Shown: positions 1 through 9,365 of the stretch, piece by piece | How positions within the stretch are numbered: position 1 is the first letter of the stretch | Layout: each line of letters starts with the position of its first letter | Assembly (NCBI RefSeq): GCF_015160855.1 | Contig: NZ_CP063373.1 | Location: forward strand, 4,774,001 to 4,838,000 | DNA length: 64,000 bases | Reading direction: 5' to 3' | DNA from: Streptomyces ferrugineus | GTDB lineage: Bacteria > Actinomycetota > Actinomycetes > Streptomycetales > Streptomycetaceae | The notes under the pieces: model-generated | Told to the model about the DNA's origin: nothing | Seen by the model: only the letters and a program-made list of their open reading frames with translations | Databases searched by the model: none | Translations under genes and position numbers: made by a program

Positions 1-202
1 CGGCGCCGCAGACGTCCGACGACCTATCGCGGCACCCCTCGCGGAGCGGGCGCGCACCCTCGTGGTCAGCCTGCACCAGCCGACCCTCGCCCGCGAGCAC
101 TGCACGCGGGTGATCGGCCTGCGCGAGGGCCGGATCGTCCTGGACCTCCCGGTCGCCGACGCGACGGACGCGGCCCTGCACGACCTGTATGAGCTCGCAT
201 GA
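1..202 (+). CDS. phnC: ABC transporter ATP-binding protein, phosphonate-type (C-terminal end only)
   Basis: The window opens inside this gene, and only about 66 C-terminal residues are visible. They read through the H-loop region (VVSLHQPTLA) and the usual ATPase tail (VIGLREGRIVLD), which is typical of PhnC-like ATPases of phosphonate/phosphite importers. The stop codon overlaps the next gene's ATG by four bases (ATGA), so the two are translationally coupled as nucleotide-binding and membrane subunits of one importer. The binding-protein gene would be expected further upstream, outside the window. Substrate (phosphonate, phosphite or phosphate) cannot be decided from this fragment. Confidence 0.8.
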   Translation, partial: GAADVRRPIAAPLAERARTLVVSLHQPTLAREHCTRVIGLREGRIVLDLPVADATDAALHDLYELA

Positions 203-1923
203 CCCTGCAACTCGACGCCCCGCCGTCCCCGCCGGCCGCATCGGCCGCACCGGTGCGTAAGGCCGTCAGCGGGCGCAGGGTGCTCTTCCGCAGACTCGCG
301 GCGCTGGTGGTGACGACGGGGGTTCTGGCCTGGTCGGTGGGGCGGGCCCTCCCCTCGGGTGGCGAGCTGGTCAACCGAGGCGGTCTGGCCCTGCTCGACG
401 ACATCGCGGCGACCGCACTGCACCCCTCCCTCGAAGCCGACTTCCTGGTGGTGGTGCTGGAGGCGACAGCGACGACGCTGGCCCTGGCCCTGCTGGGCAC
501 CGTGGGTGCGCTGCTGCTGGGCCTGACCGGCGGTCTGATCCTCAGCGACGTGGCGTGGAGCGGCCGGCTGCCCCGGCCGGTACGTGCCGGACGCCTCCTC
601 CTGCGCGGCGCGCTGGTGGGGGTCCGCTCGGTCCACGAACTCGTCTGGGCGCTGTTCCTCGTCAGCGTGCTCGGCCTCGACCCGCTCGTCGCTGTCCTGG
701 CGCTCGCGCTGCCGTTCGGCGCGCAGAGCGCCCAGATCTTCGCGGAGACCTTCGACGCCGTGCCCGGGGCGCCGCTGCGTGCACTGCGCACCGCCGGCGC
801 GAAACGCTGCTCGGCGCTCGTCTACGCCCTCCTCCCCGGCTCGGCACCGCTGGTGCTGTCGTACTCCTTCTACCGGTTCGAGTGCGCCCTGCGGTCCGCG
901 GTCGTGCTCGGTGTCGCCGGCGTCGGGGGCCTGGGATTCGAGCTCACCGTCAGCCTGCAGTCGCGCAACTGGGGTGAGGTCTGGACGCTCGTCGCCGCGC
1001 TGCTGGTGCTGGCGGGGGCGGTCGAGCTGTGGAGCAACCGCGTCCGCTCCGATGTCGCGGTGGTGACCTGCGCGGACTGGTCGGTCGGACGCGAACGCGT
1101 CGATGGTGAGGGACGGTCGTCCGGTGGCCTGTCCCGCTCGTCGCGCTGGTCCCTGGCCCTGCTGCTGCCGTCGATCGCGGTCGCCTGGTGGTGGGTCGGC
1201 CTCTCACCGGCCGGACTCGCCTCGGCCCGAACCCAGGACCTCGCCGGCCGGCTGCTGTCCGACCTGTGGCCCCCCGCGCTCCCCGAGGGCGGCTGGCGGG
1301 CCCTGACCGGCGCTGCCCTCGACACCCTGGCCATGGCCGTCCTCGCCACCGCCCTGGCGGTCGCGATCACCCTGATCGTGGGCCCCTGGGCCGGACGACC
1401 GCGCGCCGACCGCCGCGGTCGTCCGGCAGCCTGGCACCGCAGGGCCCTGTGGTCGGCGGCCCGCCTGCTGCTCCTCGTCCTGCGGTCGATCCCTCCGACG
1501 GTGTGGGCCGTCGTCGCACTCCTGGCCCTCTTCCCCGGCGTCCTGCCCGGAGCCCTGGCGCTGGGCCTCTACACCGGCGGCATCCTCGGCCGGCTGGTCG
1601 CCGAGGCCTGGGAGACCATGGACCTCAGACCCCGGGAGTCCCTGCGCAACGCCGGCGTACCCGACGCGGTCGCGGCCGTCGCGTCCATCGGGCCGCCGTC
1701 GGCGAACCACCTGATCACCTACACGCTCTACCGCTTCGAGATCTGCGTACGTGACACCGCCGTCGTCGGCGTCGTCGGCGCCGCGGGTCTGGGCCGACTG
1801 CTCACCGAGCGACTCTCGGCCTTCGACTTCCCCGTGGTCACCAGCGTCCTGCTGGCGTCGCTTCTGGTCAGCCTTGCCGTAGAGACACTCGGGCGCCGAC
1901 TGCGCCGCACGCTCGGCGCGTGA
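199..1923 (+). CDS. phnE: PhnE-like ABC permease, tandem fusion of two permease domains
   Basis: A membrane subunit of a phosphonate-family importer of 574 residues, about twice the usual PhnE length. It contains two consecutive permease halves, each with several membrane segments and an EAA-type coupling loop (around residues 196-225, LRTAGAKRCSALVYALLPG, and 482-510, LRNAGVPDAVAAVASIGPP). Each loop is followed by the same YxxYRFE-like stretch, so the halves look like an internal duplication. A single polypeptide would replace the normal homodimer. The start overlaps the upstream ATPase stop. A Pro/Ala-rich cytoplasmic N-terminus precedes the first helix. Family assignment is firm; substrate is inferred. 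Confidence 0.85.
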   Translation: MTLQLDAPPSPPAASAAPVRKAVSGRRVLFRRLAALVVTTGVLAWSVGRALPSGGELVNRGGLALLDDIAATALHPSLEADFLVVVLEATATTLALALLGTVGALLLGLTGGLILSDVAWSGRLPRPVRAGRLLLRGALVGVRSVHELVWALFLVSVLGLDPLVAVLALALPFGAQSAQIFAETFDAVPGAPLRALRTAGAKRCSALVYALLPGSAPLVLSYSFYRFECALRSAVVLGVAGVGGLGFELTVSLQSRNWGEVWTLVAALLVLAGAVELWSNRVRSDVAVVTCADWSVGRERVDGEGRSSGGLSRSSRWSLALLLPSIAVAWWWVGLSPAGLASARTQDLAGRLLSDLWPPALPEGGWRALTGAALDTLAMAVLATALAVAITLIVGPWAGRPRADRRGRPAAWHRRALWSAARLLLLVLRSIPPTVWAVVALLALFPGVLPGALALGLYTGGILGRLVAEAWETMDLRPRESLRNAGVPDAVAAVASIGPPSANHLITYTLYRFEICVRDTAVVGVVGAAGLGRLLTERLSAFDFPVVTSVLLASLLVSLAVETLGRRLRRTLGA

Positions 1924-2456
1924 GCCCCATCGACGGCGACCACAGTCCCGGCGAGCCGCCAGCCACGAAGCGTTGCTCGGTCTCGCCTGCTGCCTCATCA
2001 CCCACCGACAGATCCACTCGCTCCGCAGAGGACCCGAACTTCCACGGTCCATGACGCTGCCGGTGCGACGTATGCCGGCCCCGCTTTCGACGGCTTCGGC
2101 GCCGCATTTGCCGAGGGCCGGCTCACCGTGCCGGCAGTGCGCGCAGCAGCCCGGCATGGCGTGCATCCAGGAAACGGTGCCCGTGCTGCTCGGGGCGGGT
2201 CTGCGCCGGACTGTGGGGTGACATCGCTGCGTGGCTTCTCCGTGATTCACGGCCGGAGCCTCGGCAGCGGTCGCGCAGACGTGGCCGACCGTGATCGGCC
2301 GAGGGTGCGCACGGCCGGTTTCCCGCTCAACTCCGAAATGGCATAGGTTATGGGCGGCGGCAGGCTCCGGCCGCACGTCGATGACCGGCCGCCGACGCAC
2401 TGCCGCCGAGGGCGCGGCACCGGCATCCGTCTCGCATCCCTGACGAGGACCCTTCC
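1924..2456. other. intergenic, no convincing gene
   Basis: About 530 bases between the permease and the lipoprotein gene. Reading frames on both strands are open only in the way high-GC DNA usually is, with no recognisable domain or well-placed ribosome site. The last 20 bases carry a usable GAGGA site for the downstream ATG. The promoter of that gene probably lies here, but no clear -10/-35 pair could be picked out. Confidence 0.5.
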
Positions 2457-3335
2457 ATGACGCTCCGCTCCCGTCCTGCCCTGTCGGCCGCCACGGTCGT
2501 ACTCGCGGTGACCCTGGCCGCCTGCGGTGGCGGTTCCGACGACGCCTCGTCCGCCGGAGACGGCCACGATCACTCCGAGACGTCGATCAGCCACATCCAC
2601 GGGGTCGGCATCGACCCGGCCGACGGCACCCTGTGCGTCGCCACACACCACGGCGTCGTCGCCGTGGCTGAGGACGGCAAGGCGAAGCGGGTCAGCGACG
2701 AAGCCGACTACATGGGCTTCACCGTCAAGGGCCCTGGCACCTTCCTCGGCAGCGGCCACCCAGCCTCCGGCAGCGACGAGCCCGGCAACCGCGGCCTGAT
2801 CGAGAGCAAGGACGCCGGCAAGACCTGGAAGACCCTCTCCCTCGGCGGCGAGGTCGACTTCCACGCACTGGAATACGCCCACAGCACCGTCTACGGCTAT
2901 GACAGCACCAACGGCATGGTGCGCGTCAGCAAGGACGGCAAGCAGTGGGCCAAGCGCGCTTCCATCGCCGCCGCGGACATCGCCGTCAGCCCGAACGACC
3001 CCGACCTGATCCTGGCCACCACGGAGGACGGCGTCGCGAAGAGCACCGACGGCGGCAAGAGCTTCGGCAAGAGCGCCGAACCCGTGCTGTTCTTCCTCTC
3101 CTGGGCCAAGGGCGGCCTCTACGGCATCGACCCGGCCGGTGGCCTGAACCGCAGCACCGACGGCGGCGCAACCTGGACGAAGACCGGCACCGTCCCCGGC
3201 GGCCGACCCCAGGCCCTGACCGCCGTCTCCGCAGACCGCGTCCTGGCCGCCACCCAAGGCGGGGTCTACGAATCCACAGACGGCGGCAAGACCTTCACCG
3301 AACGCCTTGAGACCGCCCCGGCCGACGACCACTGA
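2457..3335 (+). CDS. BNR/Asp-box repeat lipoprotein (F510_1955-type glycosyl hydrolase-like family)
   Basis: A 292-residue exported lipoprotein. The N-terminus is a lipoprotein signal ending in LAAC with the lipidated Cys at position 23, followed by a Gly/Ser/Asp linker. The body begins with SISHIHGVGIDPADG and shows repeated S-x-D-x-G-x-[TS]-[WF] Asp-box motifs (SKDAGKTWK, STDGGKSFG, STDGGATWT, STDGGKTFT), the signature of sialidase-like beta-propellers. These proteins are often annotated as glycosyl hydrolase-like, but no catalytic sialidase residues are evident, so a binding or scaffold role is equally possible. A GAGGA ribosome site lies upstream of the chosen ATG. Confidence 0.8.
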   Translation: MTLRSRPALSAATVVLAVTLAACGGGSDDASSAGDGHDHSETSISHIHGVGIDPADGTLCVATHHGVVAVAEDGKAKRVSDEADYMGFTVKGPGTFLGSGHPASGSDEPGNRGLIESKDAGKTWKTLSLGGEVDFHALEYAHSTVYGYDSTNGMVRVSKDGKQWAKRASIAAADIAVSPNDPDLILATTEDGVAKSTDGGKSFGKSAEPVLFFLSWAKGGLYGIDPAGGLNRSTDGGATWTKTGTVPGGRPQALTAVSADRVLAATQGGVYESTDGGKTFTERLETAPADDH

Positions 3336-3539
3336 TCCGCACCTGGCACCAACGCACTGGTCGGTGAGCGAAGAGAGCAACAACCGGGGATACGTGGGCG
3401 GGGCGGGCGTCGGCTGTGGCCGCAGGACCTCAACTACCGCTCCTGTCGGACTCGCGGGTGACGGCCGCCTTGGAGGTGAAGACCCTGTCGGCGCGAAGGA
3501 GAGCCCACAGCGCGCTCGGTCGAGGTCGTTGCCAGGGCG

Positions 3540-3896
3540 ATGACGGCCTGGACGTGTGCGGCCCTCACCACCCTTTCGGCAGTTCGGGCCGAGATGCCTA
3601 TACGTCTGTCCGGTGCAGGTTGCGTCGCGGTCCGGCCCACCGAGGGCAGGCAGTGGCTGGAGCACTTCTACCTTGCTCCGCACTGTCAGGGCCGAGGGCT
3701 GGGATCCACTGTCTTGCGCACGGTACTGGAGCGAACGGACGCGCAGGGCACGACCGTGGGCTTGAACGTCTTGCAGGGCAGTGCTGCCCGCCGACTCTAT
3801 GAGCGCCATGGATTCGTCGTGGAAGCCCAGGACCCGATCGATGTCTTCATGATGCGCCCGCCGGGGGCGATGGCGAGCACTGCTGCGAAGGCCTGA
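3540..3896 (+). pseudogene. GNAT N-acetyltransferase, N-terminally truncated
   Basis: The readable part carries the acetyl-CoA-binding half of a GNAT fold: WLEHFYLAPHCQGRGLGSTVL (Q/R-x-x-G-x-G/A loop), then GLNVLQGSAARRLYERHGF near the C-terminus. The first 40-50 residues expected of a GNAT (beta-1, alpha-1/2) are missing. The sequence before residue 35 does not resemble them, and no upstream frame supplies them. It is most simply a 5'-deleted remnant; a short functional protein cannot be excluded. It stands alone between a lipoprotein gene and non-coding sequence. Confidence 0.5.
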
Positions 3897-4227
3897 CCCG
3901 CAGCGGTGCGAGGGCCCCGCCTCGGTCCGCGAGGTTGTCTCCTACGGCGGTGACGTGTCTCGTCCCAGCTTCCCCTCTGGCGTCTCCCCTGCTCATCTCA
4001 GCGATTTGATCGAGGAGTTGGCAGATCCGTGGCTGGCGAGCGGCGGCGGGCGGTCGGTGCTGGCCCGAAGCACGACGTCTGCCCAACGAATACCCTGACC
4101 AGGTCAGCGCCCCGCCGATTCACGGCCACAGCCGCCCAGTTCCTGGTCTCCCGGGACTTCGAGCCGTTGGCCGGCGCCGCAGTCCTCGCGGCGTAGCCGG
4201 TGGCCGTCGGCTTCGGCATCTCTGTGG
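3897..4227. other. intergenic, nothing identified
   Basis: About 330 bases between the truncated acetyltransferase and the end of the minus-strand hypothetical. No domain, hairpin with a T-tract or RNA gene was recognised. Weak stretches of open frame on both strands look like general GC-driven shadow. Confidence 0.4.
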
Positions 4228-4680
4228 TCAGGACTGGTTGGTGTCCACGACGAAGCGGCGGCTGAGAGTGATCTCGCGTGAGAGCAGGCCCGGGTCGGCG
4301 GTCACCGTGAGCTCGTACTCCCCGTCCCGCAACGCCCTCACATCGAGCACCCTGTGGCTTCCGACCCACACGGTGGGGACGATCTCGCCGTTCAGCCTGA
4401 CCTCGGCATTGCGCAGTGCCTCGTTGGCCAGCGCCTCGTCGTCGTTGCGTCCGACCGTGTCCACCGTGAGCGGGGCCTTGGAGAGGGCGGCGGCGTTCAG
4501 CACACCGCTGCTGGGGATGCCGCGCACCCGGAGCTCCGGCCGGTTCACCGCGTTGTTCACCGCCATGAAACCGATCGCCAGGGCGGCGGCGATGGCGGCA
4601 GCCGCAAGTGTGACGAGTACCCTGCGCCGGGACCGGGCTCGCGCAAGGCCCGATGTCTTCGGGGTCAGCCGCATGGGCAC
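4228..4680 (-). CDS. membrane-anchored hypothetical protein
   Basis: A 150-residue protein with a basic N-terminus (RARSRRR), one hydrophobic segment at about residues 21-42 (VLVTLAAAAIAAALAIGFMA) and an extracellular domain. The outside part contains a VNGEIVPTVWVGSHRVLDVRALRDG-like beta-rich pattern ending in DPGLLSREITLSRRFVVD, which resembles a small Ig-like or stalk domain sometimes found in front of cell-wall enzymes. No catalytic domain follows, so it is either a stand-alone surface protein or the truncated stalk of something larger. The family is not recognised. Confidence 0.55.
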   Translation of the reverse strand: MPMRLTPKTSGLARARSRRRVLVTLAAAAIAAALAIGFMAVNNAVNRPELRVRGIPSSGVLNAAALSKAPLTVDTVGRNDDEALANEALRNAEVRLNGEIVPTVWVGSHRVLDVRALRDGEYELTVTADPGLLSREITLSRRFVVDTNQS

Positions 4681-5201
4681 ATCCTTCGAGGAGTTGCTGC
4701 TGTGGGTCGTCGGCTCCGCCTCTTTGTCCCGCCCGTGGTCTCTGCGTCGGCTCGAGGACTGACGGGCCTGAGGACACGGACCGGACCGCGGACGTCCGGC
4801 GACCCTGATGCTGCCACCTCACCCGTCACGGAATCCAGTTCGAGCTCACCCTCCCCTGGATGAACGCCCTCCAATGTCCCAAGAGGGCCCTGGTACAGGG
4901 GGAGTGCTCGCTATCTCCTGGTAGGACTCCGTTGAAACGGTTTGGGTTTGGCGGCCGAAGCCGCCGGCGGGACGGAGCACCACAGGATCGCGGCACAGCT
5001 GCCGGTCCGCGCCGCTGCACGGAGGTGAACCGTCCGGCATGGTCGACCAGGAACGGTTGGGGGCGATCCACGGCGCACTCGCCTCCCCCTCGTTCGCCTC
5101 GTAGTTGCAGTCCGGCCTCGTAGCCCGCGAGGAGACGGCCCGGGTCAGAGACCTGGGCCGTCGCACCGTCCGCTGTAATCGCTCGCCGCGGGCCCGCCGG
5201 G
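4681..5201. other. intergenic with a strong hairpin
   Basis: About 520 bases upstream of the minus-strand hypothetical and downstream of the aldehyde dehydrogenase stop. The only structured element seen is the hairpin at 4950-4965. Short frames on both strands have no recognisable domain. Confidence 0.4.
4950..4965. terminator. hairpin GGCGGC-CGAA-GCCGCC
   Basis: A perfect 6-bp GC stem with a 4-base loop, with no T-run on either side. It lies roughly 240 bases past the aldehyde dehydrogenase stop and could end transcription of the lysine-type operon, or be incidental. Confidence 0.3.
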
Positions 5202-6731
5202 TCAGAGGAAGCTGACGTTCTGGGCGAGGGCGAGTCGGCCGGAGTAGTTGATGGTGTTGGTCGCAGGGCGCATGTAGGCGCGCCAGGCGTCGGAACCGGA
5301 CTCGCGGCCGCCGCCGGTCTCCTTCTCGCCGCCGAAGGCCCCGCCGATCTCGGCGCCGGAGGTACCGATGTTGACGTTGGCGATGCCGCAGTCGGAGCCC
5401 TCGGAGGACAGGAAGAGCTCTGCCTCCTGCTGGTCGCGGGTGAAGATGCTGGAGGACAGGCCCTGGGGGACGTCGTTGTGCAGGGCGATCGCCTCGTCGA
5501 GGGTGTCGTAGGTCAGGACGTACAGGATGGGGGCGAAGGTCTCCTCCCGTACGACGTCGGTCTGTTCCTCGACGCGGACGATGACCGGCTCGACGTACGC
5601 GGCACGGGGCGCGAGGTCGGCCAGGCGTCGGTCGCCGCCCGCCAGGATCTTGCCGCCCTGGGCCTGTACGCGGGTGAGGGAGTCCTGCATGGCGTCGAGG
5701 GCCTTGGTGGTGATCAGCGGGCCGACCAGGGTGGTCTCGTCGAAGGGGTCGCCGATGGGGAGCTTGTTGTACGCGGCGGTGAGGCGTGCGATGAGGGTGT
5801 CGGCGATGTCGCGGTGGACGATCAGGCGGCGCAGGGTGGTGCAGCGCTGGCCCGCCGTGCCGGCCGCGGCGAAGACGATGCCCTGGACGGCGAGTTCCAG
5901 GTCGGCGGAGGGGGCGACGACCGCCGCGTTGTTCCCGCCGAGCTCCAGCAGGCTGCGGCCGAAGCGGGCCGCGACCCGGGGGCCGACCTCGCGGCCCATG
6001 CGGGTCGAGCCGGTGGCGCTGACGAGCGCGACGCGCGGGTCGTCGACGAGCTTCTCGCCGAGGGTGCGGTCGCCGAGGAGGAGGCGGTGTACGTCGCGGG
6101 GCGCGCCCACGTCCTCGGCGGCCTGGGCAAGGAGCCGGTCGCAGGCCAGGGAGATCAGGGGGGTCAGCTCGGACGGCTTCCAGACGACCGTGTCGCCGCA
6201 GGCCAGGGCGACCGCGGTGTTCCAGGACCACACGGCGGCGGGGAAGTTGAAGGCGGAGATCACGCCCACCACGCCCAGCGGGTGCCAGGTCTCGGCGAGG
6301 CGGTGGCCGGGGCGTTCGGAGGCGATGGTGCGGCCGTAGAGCTGGCGGGACAGGCCCACGGCGAAGTCGCAGATGTCGATCATCTCCTGGACCTCGCCCA
6401 GCGCCTCGGAGCGGATCTTGCCCGCCTCGATGGTGATCAGGTCGGCCAGGTCGCTCTTGTGGTCGCGCAGCAACTCGCCCAGACGGCGCACCAGTTCACC
6501 CCGACGGGGCGCGGGCGTGGTGCGCCAGGTCAGGAAGGCCTCGCGGGTTGCGGTGAGGGCATCCTCCGCGTCGGTGTCGGTGGCCGCCGCCAGGCCGAAG
6601 AGGTCTTCGCCGGTGAGGGGGGTGCGGGCCTGGAAGTCGTTGCCCTCGGGGACCGTGACGCCGGTGCGCTCCAGGGCGGCGCGGGCGCGGGCGCGCAGGT
6701 CGTCGGTGGTGGGCAGGGTGGTGCTGGTCAT
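5202..6731 (-). CDS. aldehyde dehydrogenase, ALDH7/alpha-aminoadipic (piperideine-6-carboxylate) semialdehyde dehydrogenase type
   Basis: A 509-residue NAD(P)-dependent aldehyde dehydrogenase. It carries the proton-abstracting Glu263 in LLELGGNN and the catalytic Cys297 in GTAGQRCTT, with the 34-residue spacing normal for the superfamily. FNFPAAVWSWNTAVAL and WKPSELTPL form the Rossmann and active-site lining. GTAGQRCTT is typical of the antiquitin/ALDH7 branch, which oxidises 2-aminoadipate 6-semialdehyde (in equilibrium with piperideine-6-carboxylate) to 2-aminoadipate. It is the last gene of a three-gene minus-strand operon, 38 bases after HglS, and this context supports the lysine-catabolic reading. 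Substrate is inferred from family plus neighbours. Confidence 0.88.
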   Translation of the reverse strand: MTSTTLPTTDDLRARARAALERTGVTVPEGNDFQARTPLTGEDLFGLAAATDTDAEDALTATREAFLTWRTTPAPRRGELVRRLGELLRDHKSDLADLITIEAGKIRSEALGEVQEMIDICDFAVGLSRQLYGRTIASERPGHRLAETWHPLGVVGVISAFNFPAAVWSWNTAVALACGDTVVWKPSELTPLISLACDRLLAQAAEDVGAPRDVHRLLLGDRTLGEKLVDDPRVALVSATGSTRMGREVGPRVAARFGRSLLELGGNNAAVVAPSADLELAVQGIVFAAAGTAGQRCTTLRRLIVHRDIADTLIARLTAAYNKLPIGDPFDETTLVGPLITTKALDAMQDSLTRVQAQGGKILAGGDRRLADLAPRAAYVEPVIVRVEEQTDVVREETFAPILYVLTYDTLDEAIALHNDVPQGLSSSIFTRDQQEAELFLSSEGSDCGIANVNIGTSGAEIGGAFGGEKETGGGRESGSDAWRAYMRPATNTINYSGRLALAQNVSFL

Positions 6732-6769
6732 GGGGCTCCTTGTCGGACGGAGGGCTCGATCGAGGGGAC

Positions 6770-8158
6770 TCAGGCGAGGGGCTTCTGGCCGAGTTGCTCG
6801 GTCACCCGGGCCAGGGAGGCGTTCTGCTGCTCTTCGTAGAGGGCGAAGGGGTCCAGGACCTCGCGGCCCATGGCGCCGGAGAGCCACTCGGCGTCGTAGG
6901 AGGCGCCCTCTTGGTCGTTGTTCCGTGAGCCCTCGCCGTTGAGGTTGGACTGGAAGATGCCTGCTGCCGAGCGGGGCAGGAAGTCCTCGTAGACGATCGG
7001 CTCGGCGCGAACCCAGCCCTGCGAGAGCAACTCGCCGAGGGCGGAGGGTGGTTGAGCGCCGTCGCGTGGGCGGTCCGGTGCCGCGTGGTAGGTGAAGTAG
7101 GCCAGCTTCCGGGCGGCCAGCTCCTGTTCGCTGTGCGGCAGGTGCTCCTCCCAGACGGTGCGGGCGACGTCGGAACGGTCGGCCTCGGGGCGGTGCGCGG
7201 CCTCGCTGTCGACGACGGTGAGCAGGTGGTCGTAGAGGGCCCGGCCCTCGCGGGTGAGGGCGATGCCGCGGGCCTCGACCTCGCCGAAGCGCACCCGCAG
7301 GGCGCCGCGGGTCACGGTGCCGTCCGTCAGGCGCAGGGCGCGGGGCTCGGCGAGGGCGCGGAAGGACGTCTGGCGCAGCAGGACGTCGGGACCCTTCCAG
7401 GCCGGCGGGCCCTGAATGGTGTCGATCATCTCGATGCCGCGGTCCGTCATACGCCGGTAGAGCTCGTCGATGTCCAGGACGCGGGGGGTGAGGTGGTTGA
7501 TGTGGGTGCTGCGGACGCCGCCGATGTCCGCGGCGACGGCGGAGACCCGTTCCAGCGTCTCGTACCAGGCCTTGTCCACTGGTTCGGTCGACAACTCGAA
7601 GGCCGCGACGGCGAGTTGGAGGAAGCGTTCGGCTTCCGGCTCGGGCAGTTCGCGCTCGGCGTCCGCGCGGTCGGCGAGGGTGAGGAGTTCCGGCGGGAAC
7701 AGTTTGCGGCCGGCGAGGAAGGTCTCCAGGCGTGCGCGCAGGTCGGCGTCGAAGAACCGCGGGTCGGCTGGGGTGAGTAGGGAGGTGAAGACGCGGAAGG
7801 GGTTGCGGGCCAGTTCCTCGCCGTCGACGGGGCGGAAGGCGGTCGAGACGACGGGGATCGCGCTGGCGGCGGCCTCGCGCAGGTCGTAGAAGCCGACCGG
7901 GCGCATGCCCAGGGCGCCGAAGATGCGGGCGACCTGTCGCAGTTCCCGAGGAGTGCCGACCCGGATGGCGCCGTGACGCTCGGCGGTCACCCGGCTGATG
8001 GAGCCCAGGCGTTGGGCGTCGGCGCCCTGGGCGCGCAGGACGTCCTCGTTCACCTCGCGCGAGACGTCCACGAGCGTGGTGTAGGCGGGGACCTCCCGTC
8101 CGTACATGTCGGAGAGCCGTGCGGCGAACGCGGCGCGCAGCTGCCACTGGCTGATCAT
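6770..8158 (-). CDS. hglS: 2-oxoadipate dioxygenase/decarboxylase (HglS, DUF1338)
   Basis: A 462-residue DUF1338 enzyme that converts 2-oxoadipate plus O2 to D-2-hydroxyglutarate and CO2, using non-haem iron. The family's metal and substrate residues appear to be present: His62 and Arg66 in RHGAIRVG, His219/His222 in STHINHLTPR, and Glu293 in RFGEVEARG. The His-x3-Arg spacing agrees with the characterised Pseudomonas putida enzyme. Length is normal. It sits between an FAD oxidase and an ALDH7-type dehydrogenase, so the operon encodes non-adjacent steps of the pipecolate/2-aminoadipate route. Its product is the substrate expected for the YdiJ-like dehydrogenase at 13.4 kb. Confidence 0.87.
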   Translation of the reverse strand: MISQWQLRAAFAARLSDMYGREVPAYTTLVDVSREVNEDVLRAQGADAQRLGSISRVTAERHGAIRVGTPRELRQVARIFGALGMRPVGFYDLREAAASAIPVVSTAFRPVDGEELARNPFRVFTSLLTPADPRFFDADLRARLETFLAGRKLFPPELLTLADRADAERELPEPEAERFLQLAVAAFELSTEPVDKAWYETLERVSAVAADIGGVRSTHINHLTPRVLDIDELYRRMTDRGIEMIDTIQGPPAWKGPDVLLRQTSFRALAEPRALRLTDGTVTRGALRVRFGEVEARGIALTREGRALYDHLLTVVDSEAAHRPEADRSDVARTVWEEHLPHSEQELAARKLAYFTYHAAPDRPRDGAQPPSALGELLSQGWVRAEPIVYEDFLPRSAAGIFQSNLNGEGSRNNDQEGASYDAEWLSGAMGREVLDPFALYEEQQNASLARVTEQLGQKPLA

Positions 8159-8189
8159 GGACGGTCTTCCCTTCGGTCGGGTCGGGGGT

Positions 8190-9365
8190 TCAGACCACGT
8201 GGGCTTCGGGGCGGATCTCGGCGCCCGCCCGGAAGCGGGCGGCGCTGAGCGGGGTGATGTCGACGAAGGGGGTGCGGTCCAGGTGCAGGTCGCGGACGAT
8301 CTCGCCGACCGCTGGGGCCTGGAGGAATCCGTGGCCGGAGAACCCGGTGGCGTAAAGGAAGTTGACCACGTCCTCCGAGCGGCCGATCAGCGCGTTGTGG
8401 TCCGGGGTGACCTCGTAGAGCCCGGCCCAGCCGCCGGCCGTCTCCAGGTCCGCCAGGGCGGGTGCGCGGTGGCGTGCGACCTCGCGGAACAGGCCGAGCC
8501 ACTCCGGGGTCCAGGTGGTGTCGAAGCCGTCCGGCTGGCCGGGGTCGGCCAGTCCGAACAGCAGTCCGTCGTCGCTGTTGTGGAAATACGCCGAGGACGC
8601 GAAGTCGATGGTGAAGGGGATACGGGGGGCAGGGGGCGTGAGCGGGACGGTGAACGCCAGTTGGCGGCGTACCGGCCGGACCGGGAGGTCGACGCCGGCC
8701 ATCTCACCGATCCGCGCCGACCAGGCGCCGGCGGCGCAGACGACCGTGGTGCAGTCGATCCGTCCGTGGTCGGTGCGGACGGCCGTCACGCGGTCGCCGC
8801 TGGTGTCGATGCCGGTGACGGCGGTGTGCGTGGCGATCGTGACCCCGGCCCGGGCCGCCGCCCGCGCGTATCCCTGGACGACCAGTGCGGGACGGGCATG
8901 GCCGTCGGCGGGTGAGTGGACGGCGGCCAGGAGTCCGTCGGTGCTGAGGTAGGGACACAGTCGGTGTGCCTCGCGCGGGTCGATCATGCGGCTGGGCACG
9001 TCGAGGGCGTTCTGGATCCGCACGGCGGTCTCGAAGTCCGCGGCCTGCTGCTCGGTGGTGAGCAGGAAGAGGTAGCCGACGGTGTCGAGAAGGATGTCGG
9101 CGCCGGGGCGGTCCGGGAAGTCCCGGAAGGCGCGCAGACTCCGGTCGCCCAGCTCGATGTTGAGCGGATCGGAGAACTGGGCCCGGACGCCGCCGATCGG
9201 CTTGCCCGAGCTGCCGCAGCCCAGCTCGCCGCGTTCGACGACGACGATGTCGCGCACTCCGGCCTCGGCCAGGTGGAAGGCGATACTGGTCCCCATCACA
9301 CCACCGCCGATGATCACGACGTCGGCGCTGGCGGGGACGGTGCGATAGGCGGGTGAGGAGGTCAA
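8190..9365 (-). CDS. FAD-dependent amino-acid/imino-acid oxidase (DAO family), probable pipecolate oxidase-like
   Basis: A 391-residue DAO/sarcosine-oxidase-fold flavoenzyme. The N-terminus has the dinucleotide motif DVVIIGGGVMGTSIAFHLAEAG and the acidic residue of the ADP-ribose fingerprint (VVVERGE). VVCAAGAWS and GLYEVTPDHNALIG are further family blocks, and the C-terminus has the GFSGHGF flavin motif. It would oxidise a secondary or alpha amine with O2 or a quinone as acceptor. Heading the operon with HglS and ALDH7, it is a good candidate for L-pipecolate (or D-lysine-derived imine) oxidation. I chose TTG as start because AAGGGA precedes it at good spacing; no in-frame ATG precedes the Rossmann motif nearby. 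Substrate is inferred. Confidence 0.75.
   Translation of the reverse strand: MTSSPAYRTVPASADVVIIGGGVMGTSIAFHLAEAGVRDIVVVERGELGCGSSGKPIGGVRAQFSDPLNIELGDRSLRAFRDFPDRPGADILLDTVGYLFLLTTEQQAADFETAVRIQNALDVPSRMIDPREAHRLCPYLSTDGLLAAVHSPADGHARPALVVQGYARAAARAGVTIATHTAVTGIDTSGDRVTAVRTDHGRIDCTTVVCAAGAWSARIGEMAGVDLPVRPVRRQLAFTVPLTPPAPRIPFTIDFASSAYFHNSDDGLLFGLADPGQPDGFDTTWTPEWLGLFREVARHRAPALADLETAGGWAGLYEVTPDHNALIGRSEDVVNFLYATGFSGHGFLQAPAVGEIVRDLHLDRTPFVDITPLSAARFRAGAEIRPEAHVV

Noticed and set aside
2247..3809. A 520-codon minus-strand open frame
   Set aside because: Mostly antisense to the BNR-repeat lipoprotein, with repetitive Gly/Val/Ala text and no recognisable domain.
5478..6839. A 453-codon plus-strand open frame
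   Set aside because: Antisense to the aldehyde dehydrogenase, with no motif and no start signal.
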